Positions 27,541 through 37,732 of a stretch of 64,000 bases of DNA are shown here, in pieces; position 1 is the first letter of the stretch; each line of letters opens with the position of its first letter. This DNA comes from Papaver somniferum (lineage: Eukaryota > Streptophyta > Magnoliopsida > Ranunculales > Papaveraceae). Under the pieces are notes generated by a model, which worked only from the letters and a program-made list of their open reading frames with translations, did no database searches and was not told where the DNA came from. Both the position numbers and the translations under genes were made by a program. Location: contig NC_039358.1 of assembly GCF_003573695.1 (NCBI RefSeq), positions 15,066,637-15,130,636 of the forward strand. The letters run 5' to 3'.

Positions 27541-28340
27541 AAATTATTAAGAATTAATACATAACTCGTTATGCATACTAATTTTTCAGACATAACTCGT
27601 TATGCAGCCTAATTTTTCAGGGGTATAATTGGCAACGCAACTTGGATATAACATATCTAAAAATCCGCGCCTTGGAATTTTACAAATTTTATATCGTTGG
27701 AAATCTTTTTAAGATAGCTACGCAACGAGTACAAACAACAATATTAAATTTTTGTTTTTCACGAAAAAATCGGAGGGGATCATCATTTTAGGCAAAATTT
27801 CGAAAACTGACTACATAACCATTATGCAGCCACCAAAAAAGATGTATAACACATTCTGCAGACGCATAACGAATTATGCAACCATTTTCTCGACTGCATA
27901 ACAAGTTATGCATCTGCATAACAAAGTTATGTATCCATTGTTTTGGTTGATTTTAGTGCGTACATAAAAAATTGATGCATAATGCATTATGCAAACATAT
28001 TTTCGGATGCATAACAGGTTATGCATCTATTTTCTCGATGCATAAAAGATTTTGCAACAAATTTCTCGATGCATAATGCATTATGCAGCCATATTTTCGG
28101 ATGCATAACAGGTTATGCATCAATTTTCACGACTGCATAACATGTTATGCAGATATTATTGTAGGTGCATGACAAGTTGTGCAGTCTTTGTTTTTGTTGG
28201 TTTCAATAGTGATGAAAAAGTTGATGCATAACGTGTTATGCAACCGTTTTCTGGACTGCATAACAAGTTATGCAACAAATTTTGTAGCTGCATAACAACT
28301 TAAAACAACACCCAACAGACTAAAAACCAAATCTTATCTT
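27541..28340. repeat. Array of TGCATAAC...GTTATGCA palindromes
   Basis: About 15-20 copies of the half-sites GCATAAC and GTTATGC, many paired as short palindromes (for example TGCATAACAAGTTATGCA), spaced by T-rich stretches such as ATTTTCTCGA. The spacing varies roughly from 30 to 60 bp, so it is a degenerate minisatellite rather than a strict tandem repeat. No coding sequence. Confidence 0.75.
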
Positions 28341-28840
28341 GACATGTTATGCAGTCATAAAAAACTCTATCCGATGCTGAAACAAATTGTTACCCAAGTT
28401 AGCTCACCCTACTGGTTTCTAATTAACGCCACATCCGTTGCAAACAACCCTTGTACTCATCCTACAAACGCACAACAAACTAGCAAGGAAACGGTGCGGT
28501 CAAGCAGCTGCAGCTGGTTATGTTCTTGTTGTTTAGCCTTGACCAAATCTTCCACATCACTAACCAAATCTCCTAACGGATTATGCAACACGGCTAAGTG
28601 CACCTTCTATCGGCTATTGCACATCACCACAACCTGCACAGCTCGATCCTGTATTTAACCATGATCTGCAGACACTAAACAGACCAACACCAGCAACGGA
28701 CCCCAATATTTGTCTCTCAATTTCTAGTAAACATCGTCCAACACCAGAAAAAACATTCATTTGTGAACACACAATCTGTTTTCCTAACCCTGCGCAAGAG
28801 TATTTAACCTTCAAAAGCTCTTGAACTCGAGCAACATCTA
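28341..28840 (-). other. Former 3' flank of the MAM33 gene
   Basis: Sequence left of the retrotransposon target site. Joined in thought across the element, CTA at 28838-28840 gives a TAG stop on the minus strand directly after the MAM33 C-terminus, so this stretch should be the original MAM33 3' UTR and downstream DNA. No other gene is visible. Confidence 0.6.
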
Positions 28841-28845
28841 GTTGG
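28841..28845. repeat. Target-site duplication GTTGG, left copy
   Basis: GTTGG directly before the 5' LTR start. The identical 5 bp follow the 3' LTR at 35851-35855. Confidence 0.9.
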
Positions 28846-30415
28846 TGATAGACGCATTTATGTGTCTATTTTGTTCTCAATATTCTGTATTGTTAGACTC
28901 GATTAAGTACTTATTGTGTTATTTTGTGTTTTTGTAGATGTTTTTAGAGAAATAAGCCTTTGCGGCGATATGAGCTCAAAAAAGTGATGATTTACACCCC
29001 GGAGAAAAGTACTAAAGGCACCCCAGAAATGCACCGGAAGCGTCCCAGAAATGTACCGGAGGAACCCAGAAAAATTACTATTTCCACCCCAAAATTACTA
29101 TTTCCACCCCAATTGCTAAAGGGACACCCGTACAGGATTAGGGGGAGGACACTTTTCTTCTCATAATTCAAATTTCATTTTTGGCGAAAATATATATTCT
29201 CTCTCTGGCAGATTTTCAATCAACAAAATGAAGGTGTTGTGGTGCGATTCAATGGCTAAAAATTGGTAGGAAGATGTGATATAGCTTAAGGAATACAGTA
29301 TGGGTGTCAGAATCGATCGAATTTGGCTAGAATCGGCTAAACAAGTCATCATCAGAGAACATGGCAGTCACGGGTTTGAGAGGATTTTTTGAGGGATTCG
29401 GACGTGTTATGATGATGCATGGAGGACTCTAGCACACTTTTGGACCGTGTAGAAGCTAAATAAGGGAGTATCAGAGGCTGTTTACGCGTGGAGAATCATT
29501 TCAGGGAAGAAAATATTCGGAAAATATTTTCTTTAAACACCGAGTAATGAAGATTATATGGAGTAATTGAGGGAGATTCAACGAGCTGTAGGTGTATAAA
29601 TATGTTCCCTGGGAGTACTAGAGAGGCTGTCGAGAGTTGGGAGAAGAGAGGAGAGCCACAGACGCAGAAATCAAGAGTTGATCAAACTCTGCTGCTGCTG
29701 CTGCTGATGATGAAGAACACCAAGAACACGAAGAACGGACTCGCAGCAGCAGTCGTTTATCAAAAGTGAAAATGACTCACATCCGTGGGTCGTAGATGTG
29801 GGTCGTAGCATTTCAGCGACAACAACACCTCAGCTTTGTCGTTCATTTTGGACGCCTTCTGTGGGTCGCAGAATCCTGTTTTAGAACATTTACTTATCTT
29901 TCTCTTATTGTAAACATCAATTGAGCTTAATAAAATATTTTGAGAGGTTTTCCAACATGATGAGTTAATTCCCTCGTAACCAAGGCAATGGAGGAAGCTA
30001 TTCACGCAACATAAATGGGTAACTATTTCATTTAATTATATAATTCACCTAATCGCTGCTTTTGCAGAGTTTTAAATTGTTTGAATGATTGTCTTAATTA
30101 TTTGTTATTCAGTTTGATAGGTTATGCTTGGTTTAATCTCTTGATAATCTATGCTTAAGGTTTACAAATAATGTTTGAGAATTTGTATGATTGATAGTGA
30201 ATTAAAGATAAAAGAGGACTTAAGAATTGAATAGAGTTTTGAAATATTTATCATTCAATCTTGCGTAGTAGTGGAATCTAGTGTCTTGGTTACCTCTCGC
30301 CCAAAATTGTTAATATTTTGTATATATATTTTTATAAGTCTAAAAAAATCCTTTACCTTCACAAGTCTTAGAGTTCGAACCTTTATTACTACAACCCACG
30401 AAAAATCTTTAATCA
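28846..30415 (+). repeat. 5' LTR of the LARD-like element
   Basis: 1,570 bp, same length as the 3' LTR. By eye there are about a dozen substitutions and small indels in the first ~1,055 bp (for example CGATATGAG versus CGAAATGAG, and the GCTGCTGCT run) but none in the last ~515 bp. The small minus-strand ORFs within it are spurious. Confidence 0.9.
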
Positions 30416-30467
30416 GTTGGCAATGAAATTCTTCAAGTTCTTCAACCACGCAGTGTATTCCTTATGC
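30416..30467 (-). pseudogene. 52-bp copy of the MAM33 last exon inside the retrotransposon
   Basis: Identical to 35851-35902, which codes the final residues of the MAM33-type protein (ending WLKNLKNFIAN). It lies directly after the 5' LTR where the tRNA primer-binding site is expected, and no primer-binding site is recognisable. It ends at a point where both sequences read CTTATGC followed by similar CTTT-rich bases. This is a gene scrap, not an exon in use. Confidence 0.88.
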
Positions 30468-31291
30468 ACTTTACTTTATTTGGACTTTGGACTGGACTCT
30501 TGGACTTTATTATTATTTTTTTTTAACCCTACGGAAGGGTATTATTATTTAAAAAAAAAAATAAAAAAATAATATAAACTGTGTGCAGGGAAGGACGACG
30601 ATTACTATATCGTCTCGGCCCCTCGGGTTCGCACACGACATAGGAGTCGTGGCCCGAGTCGACGACAACGGTTCATCGCGCGTCTGGTACGGGAGGTAAG
30701 TCCAATCGAAACACCCGCGAATCTCTTGCAAGCGGGTTACTGTCTGCCTTAAGGTGATAATTGTTTGAGGACGAACCGGACTGTCTTTATTTTCCTAGTA
30801 AAGGGCAAGGCCTGGACTAAACAAGATAAGGGTTCGGATTTCATCACCGTTCCCTTCTTGCCCGCCTTAGGAAAACGAAACCTAACGCGAACCCAAGCTT
30901 AAAATTTGGAATAGAACGAGACCGATAGGGTAACGAGCTTAATAGGAAACTCGTTCGAAAAATATTGGTTGCTCTTTAAGCACACTCCAAAGTTCATGAT
31001 GGTTTCTGTGAGTTGAATGCGTGATTGCGCCGCCTTGTGATAGCGGTGAGGCCTTGGGTATCAAAGCTCCACTGAGCTTCCATCGCCTCAATTCAACTTA
31101 CTTTGACTCGGATTGATTCCAGAGGGGTTTGCTCAAATTGCAACGAATTCCCTTTCGAAAGATAGAAGCTGGTCTAGAAACAATCTAAGTGGAGCCATCA
31201 TGCTTTTTGTTTGCTAGAAATATTTAGGTTTGTTTTGGTGGAGTCGAGTCGGCCTTGTTTGTGATTGTGTAGAATTCCCCTGCAATTAATA
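30468..31291 (+). other. Leader region of the LARD-like element
   Basis: Non-coding. It contains an A/T-rich stem (TAACCCTACGGAAGGGTATTATTATT, about 30524-30549) and a GC-rich part (30580-30720) with short inverted repeats such as CGACTCCTATGTCG-like arms. This would be the untranslated leader before the ORF; any packaging or dimerisation role is speculative. Confidence 0.45.
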
Positions 31292-32971
31292 ATGTCGAAC
31301 TGGTATGATAGAAGCCAATACAATGAGTATCGACCTGATTTTGATTATGGACATCATCCTTTTTATGACCATGTTGGGAATAGTGGTTGGGAACGCCATC
31401 CTTTGGAAGGATATGGGTCATACCCTGGTGAGCCCAATTACTATCCACACATGCATCAGTCTTACGAGCAAGAAGATTATAGTACTAGTTCTTCGTCTCT
31501 AGAGGATACAATCAAACTATTGAAAAGTAGTCCTTTTTATGATCCTTCTGATAATTCCTCTTTATTAGAGTCAACACGTAAGTTAGCTGAGTCGACGCGT
31601 AAGTTAGCTGAGATGAATAGTATAATTATAGACGAAAGAACAACAATAATGAGTGAACCTTCTTTAGAAGACCACCTCAAGCGGATAGCTGAGACGAACG
31701 AAAGAATTGCTCGAAATTACTTGAATTGCCAATATAGTGTATCCAATAATACCCTTGAGAATGAAGATAGTTATTTACACAATCAAGAGAACGAGGTTAT
31801 AATTGGTAACACTACTTATTTAGATAAGGTTCAATCATCTTCGTACTATTATGATGAGGAGGATAGTAGTGATGAAGAATCTGAAATATGTAGGCATAGT
31901 GATCAGGAATCTAGTAATCCAATTGAGCTTTATAGTGATTATATTATTTCTACTTCAAATCCAAATAATTTTTATGATTATTCACCTATTCAAGAGGATG
32001 AGGATTTGATTAGGAATACCACCGTTTTAGACGATGTAGTATTTCCTTTTGATTACGAAGCCGATAGTGGTTTAGAGGAACGGGTTTATTCTGAAAATGC
32101 TGTTTTAGAGTCTAGCGACTCAGAAACAATAATCTTGAATGAAGAACATAGACTCGTAGAGATGAGTAAAGATGCACTACCTGATAAAAACTTAGAAGAA
32201 TTAATTGACCACTTCCAAGAATCTGATGATCTAGATATTAGGGAGATTGTGACTAGTCTATCTAGAGACACTGAAAACTCTAAGTTTGGGGGTGATTATC
32301 ACTTTCCTAGTGCTTTACCTTTAACTCTCAGAAAGTCCCCTCATATAGGACTTAATATCCATTCCTTAACCATCTTACAAGATTATCTTCATACTAGGTT
32401 TACCGAACCTAATGATGTCCTGAAAAAAGTTCAGTTATTAGAAACCCATCCTCTGGTTGATGTGGTTTGCCCAGGCTATGATACTCAGATTGACTTTGTT
32501 TTCCTACCAAATAGTTTTCTTCCAACTGTGGGAACGTTTCAAATGAGTCAAATATTAAGTTCTGAGACTAAGCCTAAGTACTTTAGGTTAATAGAATCGA
32601 CACATTTTCCTAAGAATGACCACTACTCTCACTGTGGTCAACTTTGTAAGTCATATCTGATTGACTTAGAGGATCCGCAATTATTTAGGTTATTACTTCG
32701 TGATTCTAAGTTCGTATTTGAGTTTTTACAGACTCTAAGACCTAATAATTTGGATCCAACCTATGAAGAAACACATCCAATGAAAATATTCTATTTAGAC
32801 CCTTTCATAGAACCTGAACCTGAACCACAATTAGAGATAGTTATCAGGAAACTAGGTAAGGGCATGCTAGTGTTTTTCATTTCGTTGGTTCACTGTAGTT
32901 TCCTTTTGTCAGCTCTTTTTGGTTTTAAAGACCCACAGTTATTCCGGCTACTGTTATACGGTTCGAGTTGA
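31292..32971 (+). CDS. Unknown acidic protein of the LARD-like element (559-568 aa)
   Basis: Long open frame in the position of gag/pol but with no recognisable gag zinc knuckle, protease, RT or integrase. The frame opens with an ATG at 31265; I prefer the ATG at 31292 (MSNWYDRSQYNEY), which starts the compositionally distinct Tyr/Asp-rich part. The first ~80 residues are rich in Tyr, His and Gly, followed by a Ser/Glu/Asp-rich acidic middle. A heptad is repeated (STRKLAE twice), NTTYLD and NTTVLD begin two similar acidic blocks, and DPQLFRLLL occurs twice near the C-terminus. The C-terminal part has a hydrophobic stretch (GMLVFFISLVHCSFLLSALFGF). Function unknown; its survival as a 1.7-kb ORF suggests past selection or recent origin. 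Confidence 0.6.
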   Translation: MSNWYDRSQYNEYRPDFDYGHHPFYDHVGNSGWERHPLEGYGSYPGEPNYYPHMHQSYEQEDYSTSSSSLEDTIKLLKSSPFYDPSDNSSLLESTRKLAESTRKLAEMNSIIIDERTTIMSEPSLEDHLKRIAETNERIARNYLNCQYSVSNNTLENEDSYLHNQENEVIIGNTTYLDKVQSSSYYYDEEDSSDEESEICRHSDQESSNPIELYSDYIISTSNPNNFYDYSPIQEDEDLIRNTTVLDDVVFPFDYEADSGLEERVYSENAVLESSDSETIILNEEHRLVEMSKDALPDKNLEELIDHFQESDDLDIREIVTSLSRDTENSKFGGDYHFPSALPLTLRKSPHIGLNIHSLTILQDYLHTRFTEPNDVLKKVQLLETHPLVDVVCPGYDTQIDFVFLPNSFLPTVGTFQMSQILSSETKPKYFRLIESTHFPKNDHYSHCGQLCKSYLIDLEDPQLFRLLLRDSKFVFEFLQTLRPNNLDPTYEETHPMKIFYLDPFIEPEPEPQLEIVIRKLGKGMLVFFISLVHCSFLLSALFGFKDPQLFRLLLYGSS

Positions 32972-34280
32972 CTAAACCTTTCCTACGTCTGGCTGAAGAC
33001 TTTAAACTTAGCACTTCTTGGGAGGTAACCCAATATTCTTGCGACACGGTAATATCCTTCCTTATATCTTTTGCTTCAAGTGGTAACAATTTCTCCTTGT
33101 TCATGCTTTTAGTTTCATCTTTAGAACATTGAGGACAATGTTAGATTTAAGTTTGGGGGCATGGGAGAAACTTTTTAGTTGCATAATAAATAAACTCCAG
33201 AGCCTAGAAATTTACGCCTATTAAGGATAGCACTAACCAATCTAAGTGGATGGAAACATTTTTGTTTTAGGAGTTGAGGAACCAATCTGACTAGATGGAA
33301 ACATCTATAGAGTCTATTCATAAAAGCACAGAGCTCAGGTGTTAGAAATAACATGATAGTTTCGCCATATCTTGTCGAGTCCTTTTCACTTTCTATTTTT
33401 AGTTTTCTTTTTTTCAAGTGATTTGGTGGGGCACACGATTCAAGTTGTTACCTTTGCTAGGGTGAAATAGAGTGACTGAGTTACCTTTTCAAAAAAAAAA
33501 AAAAAAAAAAAAAAAAAAGACCGGACCAGTTAGACCAATCGGAATAAGTATTAACACTTGGATAGCAATATGCGTGTGTTCTCCCTGTTTCCGTCGCCTA
33601 AGCAAGCGTGGAATGCAGGACCCGTGGGAACTATCGTGTAATCTGCTGACAAGAAGCATGCGCTTGGATCCAAAAGATCTATTCATGCCGTTAAGTTAAA
33701 AAAAAAAAAAAAAAAATGGTTATTGTTATGTGTAGTCAACTGCTGGTTCCCTTGTATTTGCCAGTTTGTTGATCTAGATTTAAGTTATTGACCACTGGTT
33801 CCCTTGTATATGCCAGTGTGTTAATATTAGTCAGACCGGTATCTCAGTCATTTAGGTTAGGTTCATCTTGGCAGAGGCCTTCAGACAGATATGGGAAACA
33901 CCGTTCACTTTTCAACCATCTACATTTTTCTTTTTCCATCTTCTTAATCTTTTCATGTGATTAGTCTGACTCCGAGTATGATGTCCATCGTGAAACTATC
34001 TTAGTAGAGCTCTGTCACTTATATGAATTTTAGTATGCTTGAGTGCAAACTCGTGTACACCAATTGGAATTTCGCATCAGGGTTCTTCCTCTTAGAGTCA
34101 ATAATTGTATGCCAACCAAGGAGGTTCTTTAGTGCTTTCCAAGGTTCTGCGTAGATAGCTAGGGTCTGGAGTATTGGTTTTTGTGGGTACACCTCTGATA
34201 AACCCACCCGAGATTAACTCGGTCACTTTTCAAGAATAAATTTTGCTCGAGGACTAGCAAATAATAAGTTTGGGGGTATT

Positions 34281-35850
34281 TGATAGACGCATTTATGTGT
34301 CTATTTTGTTCTCAATATTCTGTATTGTTAGACTCGATTAAGTACTTATTGTGTTATTTTGTGTTTTTGTAGATGTTTTTAGAGAAATAAGCCTTTGCGG
34401 CGAAATGAGCTCAAAAAAGTGATGATTTACACCCCGGAGAAAAGTACTAAAGGCACCCCAGAAATGCACCGGAAGCGTCCCAGAAATGTACCGGAGGAAC
34501 CCAGAAAAATTACTATTTCCACCCCAAATTACTATTTCCACCCCAATTGCTAAAGGGACACCCGTACAGGATTAGGGGGAGGACACTTTTCTTCTCATAA
34601 TTCAAATTTCATTTTTGGCGGGAAAATATATTCTCTCTCTGGCAGATTTTCAATCAACAAAATGAAGGTGTTGTGGTGCGATTCAATGGCTAAAAATTGG
34701 TAGGAAGATGTGATATAGCTTAAGGAATACAGTATGGGTGTCAGAATCGATCGAATTTGGCTAGAATCGGCTAAACAAGTCATCATCAGAGAACATGGCA
34801 GTCACGGGTTTGAGAGGATTTTTTGAGGGATTCGGACGTGTTATGATGATGCATGGAGGACTCTAGCACACTTTTGGACCGTGTAGAAGCTAAATAAGGG
34901 AGTATCAGAGGCTGTTTACGCGTGGAGAATCATTTCAGGGAAGAAAATATTCGGAAAATATTTTCTTTAAACACCGAGTAATGAAGATTATATGGAGTAA
35001 TTGAGGGAGATTCAACGAGCTGTAGGTGTATAAATATGTTCCCTGGGAGTACTAGAGAGGCTGTCGAGAGTTGGGAGAAGAGAGGAGAGCCACAGACGCA
35101 GAAATCAAGAGTTGATCAAACTCTTCTGCTGCTGCTGCTGCTGATGAAGAACACCAAGAACACGAAGAACGGACTCGCAGAAGCAGTCGTTTATCAACAG
35201 TGAAAATGACTCACTTCCGTGGGTCGTAGGTGTGGGTCGTAGCATTTCAGCGACAACAGCACCTCAGCTTTGTCGTTAATTTTGGACGCCTTCTGTGGGT
35301 CGCATAATCCTGTTTTAGAACATTTACTTATCTTTCTCTTTATTGTAAACATCAATTGAGCTTAATAAAATATTTTGAGAGGTTTTCCAACATGATGAGT
35401 TAATTCCCTCGTAACCAAGGCAATGGAGGAAGCTATTCACGCAACATAAATGGGTAACTATTTCATTTAATTATATAATTCACCTAATCGCTGCTTTTGC
35501 AGAGTTTTAAATTGTTTGAATGATTGTCTTAATTATTTGTTATTCAGTTTGATAGGTTATGCTTGGTTTAATCTCTTGATAATCTATGCTTAAGGTTTAC
35601 AAATAATGTTTGAGAATTTGTATGATTGATAGTGAATTAAAGATAAAAGAGGACTTAAGAATTGAATAGAGTTTTGAAATATTTATCATTCAATCTTGCG
35701 TAGTAGTGGAATCTAGTGTCTTGGTTACCTCTCGCCCAAAATTGTTAATATTTTGTATATATATTTTTATAAGTCTAAAAAAATCCTTTACCTTCACAAG
35801 TCTTAGAGTTCGAACCTTTATTACTACAACCCACGAAAAATCTTTAATCA
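34281..35850 (+). repeat. 3' LTR of the LARD-like element
   Basis: Begins TGATAGACGC after a G-rich polypurine tract (34267-34277) and ends AATCA. Its last three bases, TCA, read as the TGA stop codon of the MAM33 gene on the minus strand, and the rest of the LTR now lies where the MAM33 3' UTR would be. Confidence 0.92.
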
Positions 35851-36936
35851 GTTGGCAATGAAATTCTTCAAGTTCTTCAACCACGCAGTGTATTCCTTAT
35901 GCTCTTTCTTAACCATGTAGTCATGTAAGAAATTGGAAATGCTTGGTTTAATCCCTCTGACTTCCAAATATGTGTGGAAAGCTTCCTGCAGTTCCGCATC
36001 CAAACTCCTTCAAAACAAAACGCAACAAAAGACCAACATCAATAGATAACTCCAAAAACCAATACCAAGAAATATAATAACCAAAACTCAAAATGAATTC
36101 AACTTACGAGAACTCAGGTCCTTCATAAGCAATATCCTCATCCGAAACATTTGGATTCTTGACAGCCAAATTGTTGATTGTAATTTCATCTGCCTCAACC
36201 ATAACATCGAATTCCAAAGTTGGACCGGTTTTTTCCGTAACAGTTACAACCATATCAACAGGCTGAGAACCAGCTTCTTCTTCCACCTCCTCACCACCTT
36301 GATTTGCTTCCTGGTCGTCTTGGTCTTCCTCATCACCCTCTTCATAATCACCAGAGAGATCATGCTTGAACACTGTGACTTTGATCTCCTCACCTTGATA
36401 GTTCCTAGTCAGTGTAATAGTTTCAGCTCCATCATTATCCACAATCTTGAATGGAAACTCACTTGGTGCCTCACCAACCTATTGAGAACACACATACAGA
36501 CAGTAATCTTGTTCAATTGATGAAGACAAGGGAAACCAAATTAATCTCTTACTATGAAATCACAATTAAAGTAACTAATTGCAAAATTAACACAAACCCA
36601 TTACAGAAATTCATAAAACAAACTTTCCAAATTTAGAAAAAAAAAACCCTCAAAATCTCCAGCTTCCTCCTCAGCATCAACGATTTCAGAATCAATAACT
36701 CTGAGAAGAGTGTCATCGAAATATGGTTTCTTCTTAGCTAGAGCAGAGAACTGACGATGAGTTGGAATTGAAGTTGTTCTAAATAGATTACTATTGCCGG
36801 TGACAGTTTTAATGGCGGTGCTGGTCTTCAATGGGGTAGTGAAGATGGCAGAGGTGTAGTTTCTACAAGGAGTTCTGGTTGCTAGAGGGATTACTGAAGA
36901 TGCGGCTTTATTCATCATTCTACTCAAAGTCGCCAT
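35848..36936 (-). CDS. MAM33/p32-type mitochondrial matrix glycoprotein
   Basis: Member of the mitochondrial glycoprotein (MAM33/p32/gC1qR) family, acidic trimeric matrix proteins linked to respiration and mitoribosome function. Exons in transcription order: 36936 to about 36648, 36478-36108, 36007-35848. Exon 1 codes a basic presequence (MATLSRMMNKAASSV...) and LLRVIDSEI. Exon 2 has FPFKIVDNDG, ITLTRNYQGEEI and a very acidic loop. Exon 3 has RGIKPSISNFLHDYM and ends WLKNLKNFIAN, the conserved C-terminus. Exons 2 and 3 join cleanly. Exon 1 does not: the only GT near its end (GAGG|GT) is phase 1 while exon 2 must start in phase 0, and an in-frame TAG precedes it. This may be a non-canonical donor, a 1-2 base error by the adjacent T run, or a disabling lesion. 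The stop codon is supplied by the neighbouring LTR. Confidence 0.85.
35851..35855. repeat. Target-site duplication GTTGG, right copy
   Basis: Directly follows the 3' LTR and lies in the MAM33 last codons. It matches 28841-28845. Confidence 0.9.
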
Positions 36937-37499
36937 TTTCGCCGAGGGTTTCTCGGAAATCTCAATGTTTTTAGGGTTTTAGAAGGAGGAGAAGTAGTTT
37001 TATTGAATTGGAAATCTCAGGAAAACATGATTTTTATATATTTTGGGTTTGAGAATAATTTTCTTCCAGAATTTGGGTGCGCGCCTGTAGTTTTGGGAGC
37101 GTGGGTTTCACAGTAGAAACATCAGGGAGAATGGGTCTCCTTGTAGTTTTCACTTTTTGTTTTGTTTAGTTTTGTTACGATCGGACAGCTGTGGATCAAT
37201 TTAGGTGTTGCTTGTCACTACTAGCTGGAAAACCGGAAAACGTAAAATCAAACATTTAGGGGTTTCCAAAAACTTGGTAGGACTTCAACATTACCTGCAA
37301 TTTTACTAACCGTAAGCACGGGACCACATTGCTAGTTAGGGTAACCGATGTTTTACGGCAGTTGAAACAGATACTCTGAGTTTCCATGTAATCGGATATT
37401 CACTACCCAGAAATTTTCTCTTTTTATTTACTTTCGCTCTTTTCTCCAACTATACGGATATTCGGTATCTGTCTTGGGTGATACATATCATTTTAGCTG
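36937..37499 (-). promoter_or_regulatory. Upstream region of the MAM33 gene
   Basis: On the minus strand a TATATAAAAA box candidate (37032-37041) lies about 100 bp before the ATG at 36936. The remainder holds no gene; the copia LTR probably begins to the right of about 37500. Confidence 0.45.
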
Positions 37500-37732
37500 G
37501 TTTATCATAGTTGGAATGAATACTTGTCTTCAATTGTTAACCAACAGATAACAGACACTCTCACTAGACACGTGTCTTTTATACACTGTCAGTAAAACAG
37601 TCACAGAAGAAAGGACCATTGGGCTTCAGTACAGCCTGTCACAGCTTAGGTGAAGTGACAGATATTTACACGTATAAAACCAACGTGTGACTGTACGGAA
37701 CCAAATACAACAAAACAGAATACTCTTATGCA
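37500..37732 (-). repeat. 3' LTR remnant of the copia element
   Basis: On the minus strand the sequence GATGGGGGATAAT, a polypurine tract (37733-37745), precedes TGCATAAGAG, the likely LTR start at 37732. The left (3') limit is not determined, because no second LTR copy survives for comparison. Confidence 0.45.

Larger units (their letters stand above)
28846..35850 (+). mobile_element. Pol-less LTR retrotransposon (LARD-like) inserted at the MAM33 stop codon
   Basis: Two 1,570-bp LTRs (28846-30415 and 34281-35850; TGATAGACGC...AATCA) flank an internal region of about 3.9 kb, and a perfect 5-bp TSD flanks the whole. The 3' internal end carries features common in plant Ty3/gypsy Tat/Athila-type elements: GGGAGGTAACCC (about 33020), GAGGACAATGTTAGATTTAAGTTTGGGGG (33129-33158) and a TAAGTTTGGGGGTATT tract before the LTR. 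No protease, reverse transcriptase or integrase is present, only a 568-aa ORF of unknown type. It is therefore non-autonomous. The Ty3 assignment is by these non-coding landmarks only. Confidence 0.88.

Noticed and set aside
27541..28340. CRISPR-like array
   Set aside because: Plant nuclear context, irregular spacing, no unique spacers and no cas genes. The same applies to 59971-60350 and 63466-63880.
30255..30449. 64-aa ORF present twice (also 35690-35884)
   Set aside because: Antisense read of LTR end plus MAM33 exon in the wrong frame; explained by the repeat.
33490..33518. Poly-A run as a processed-transcript or SINE tail
   Set aside because: It lies inside the LARD-like element interior with no flanking target duplication or SINE promoter boxes.
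28846..35902. Simple segmental duplication rather than an LTR element
   Set aside because: TG...CA ends, equal LTR length of 1,570 bp, a polypurine tract and a perfect 5-bp TSD all fit an LTR retrotransposon; only the extra 52 bp need another cause.
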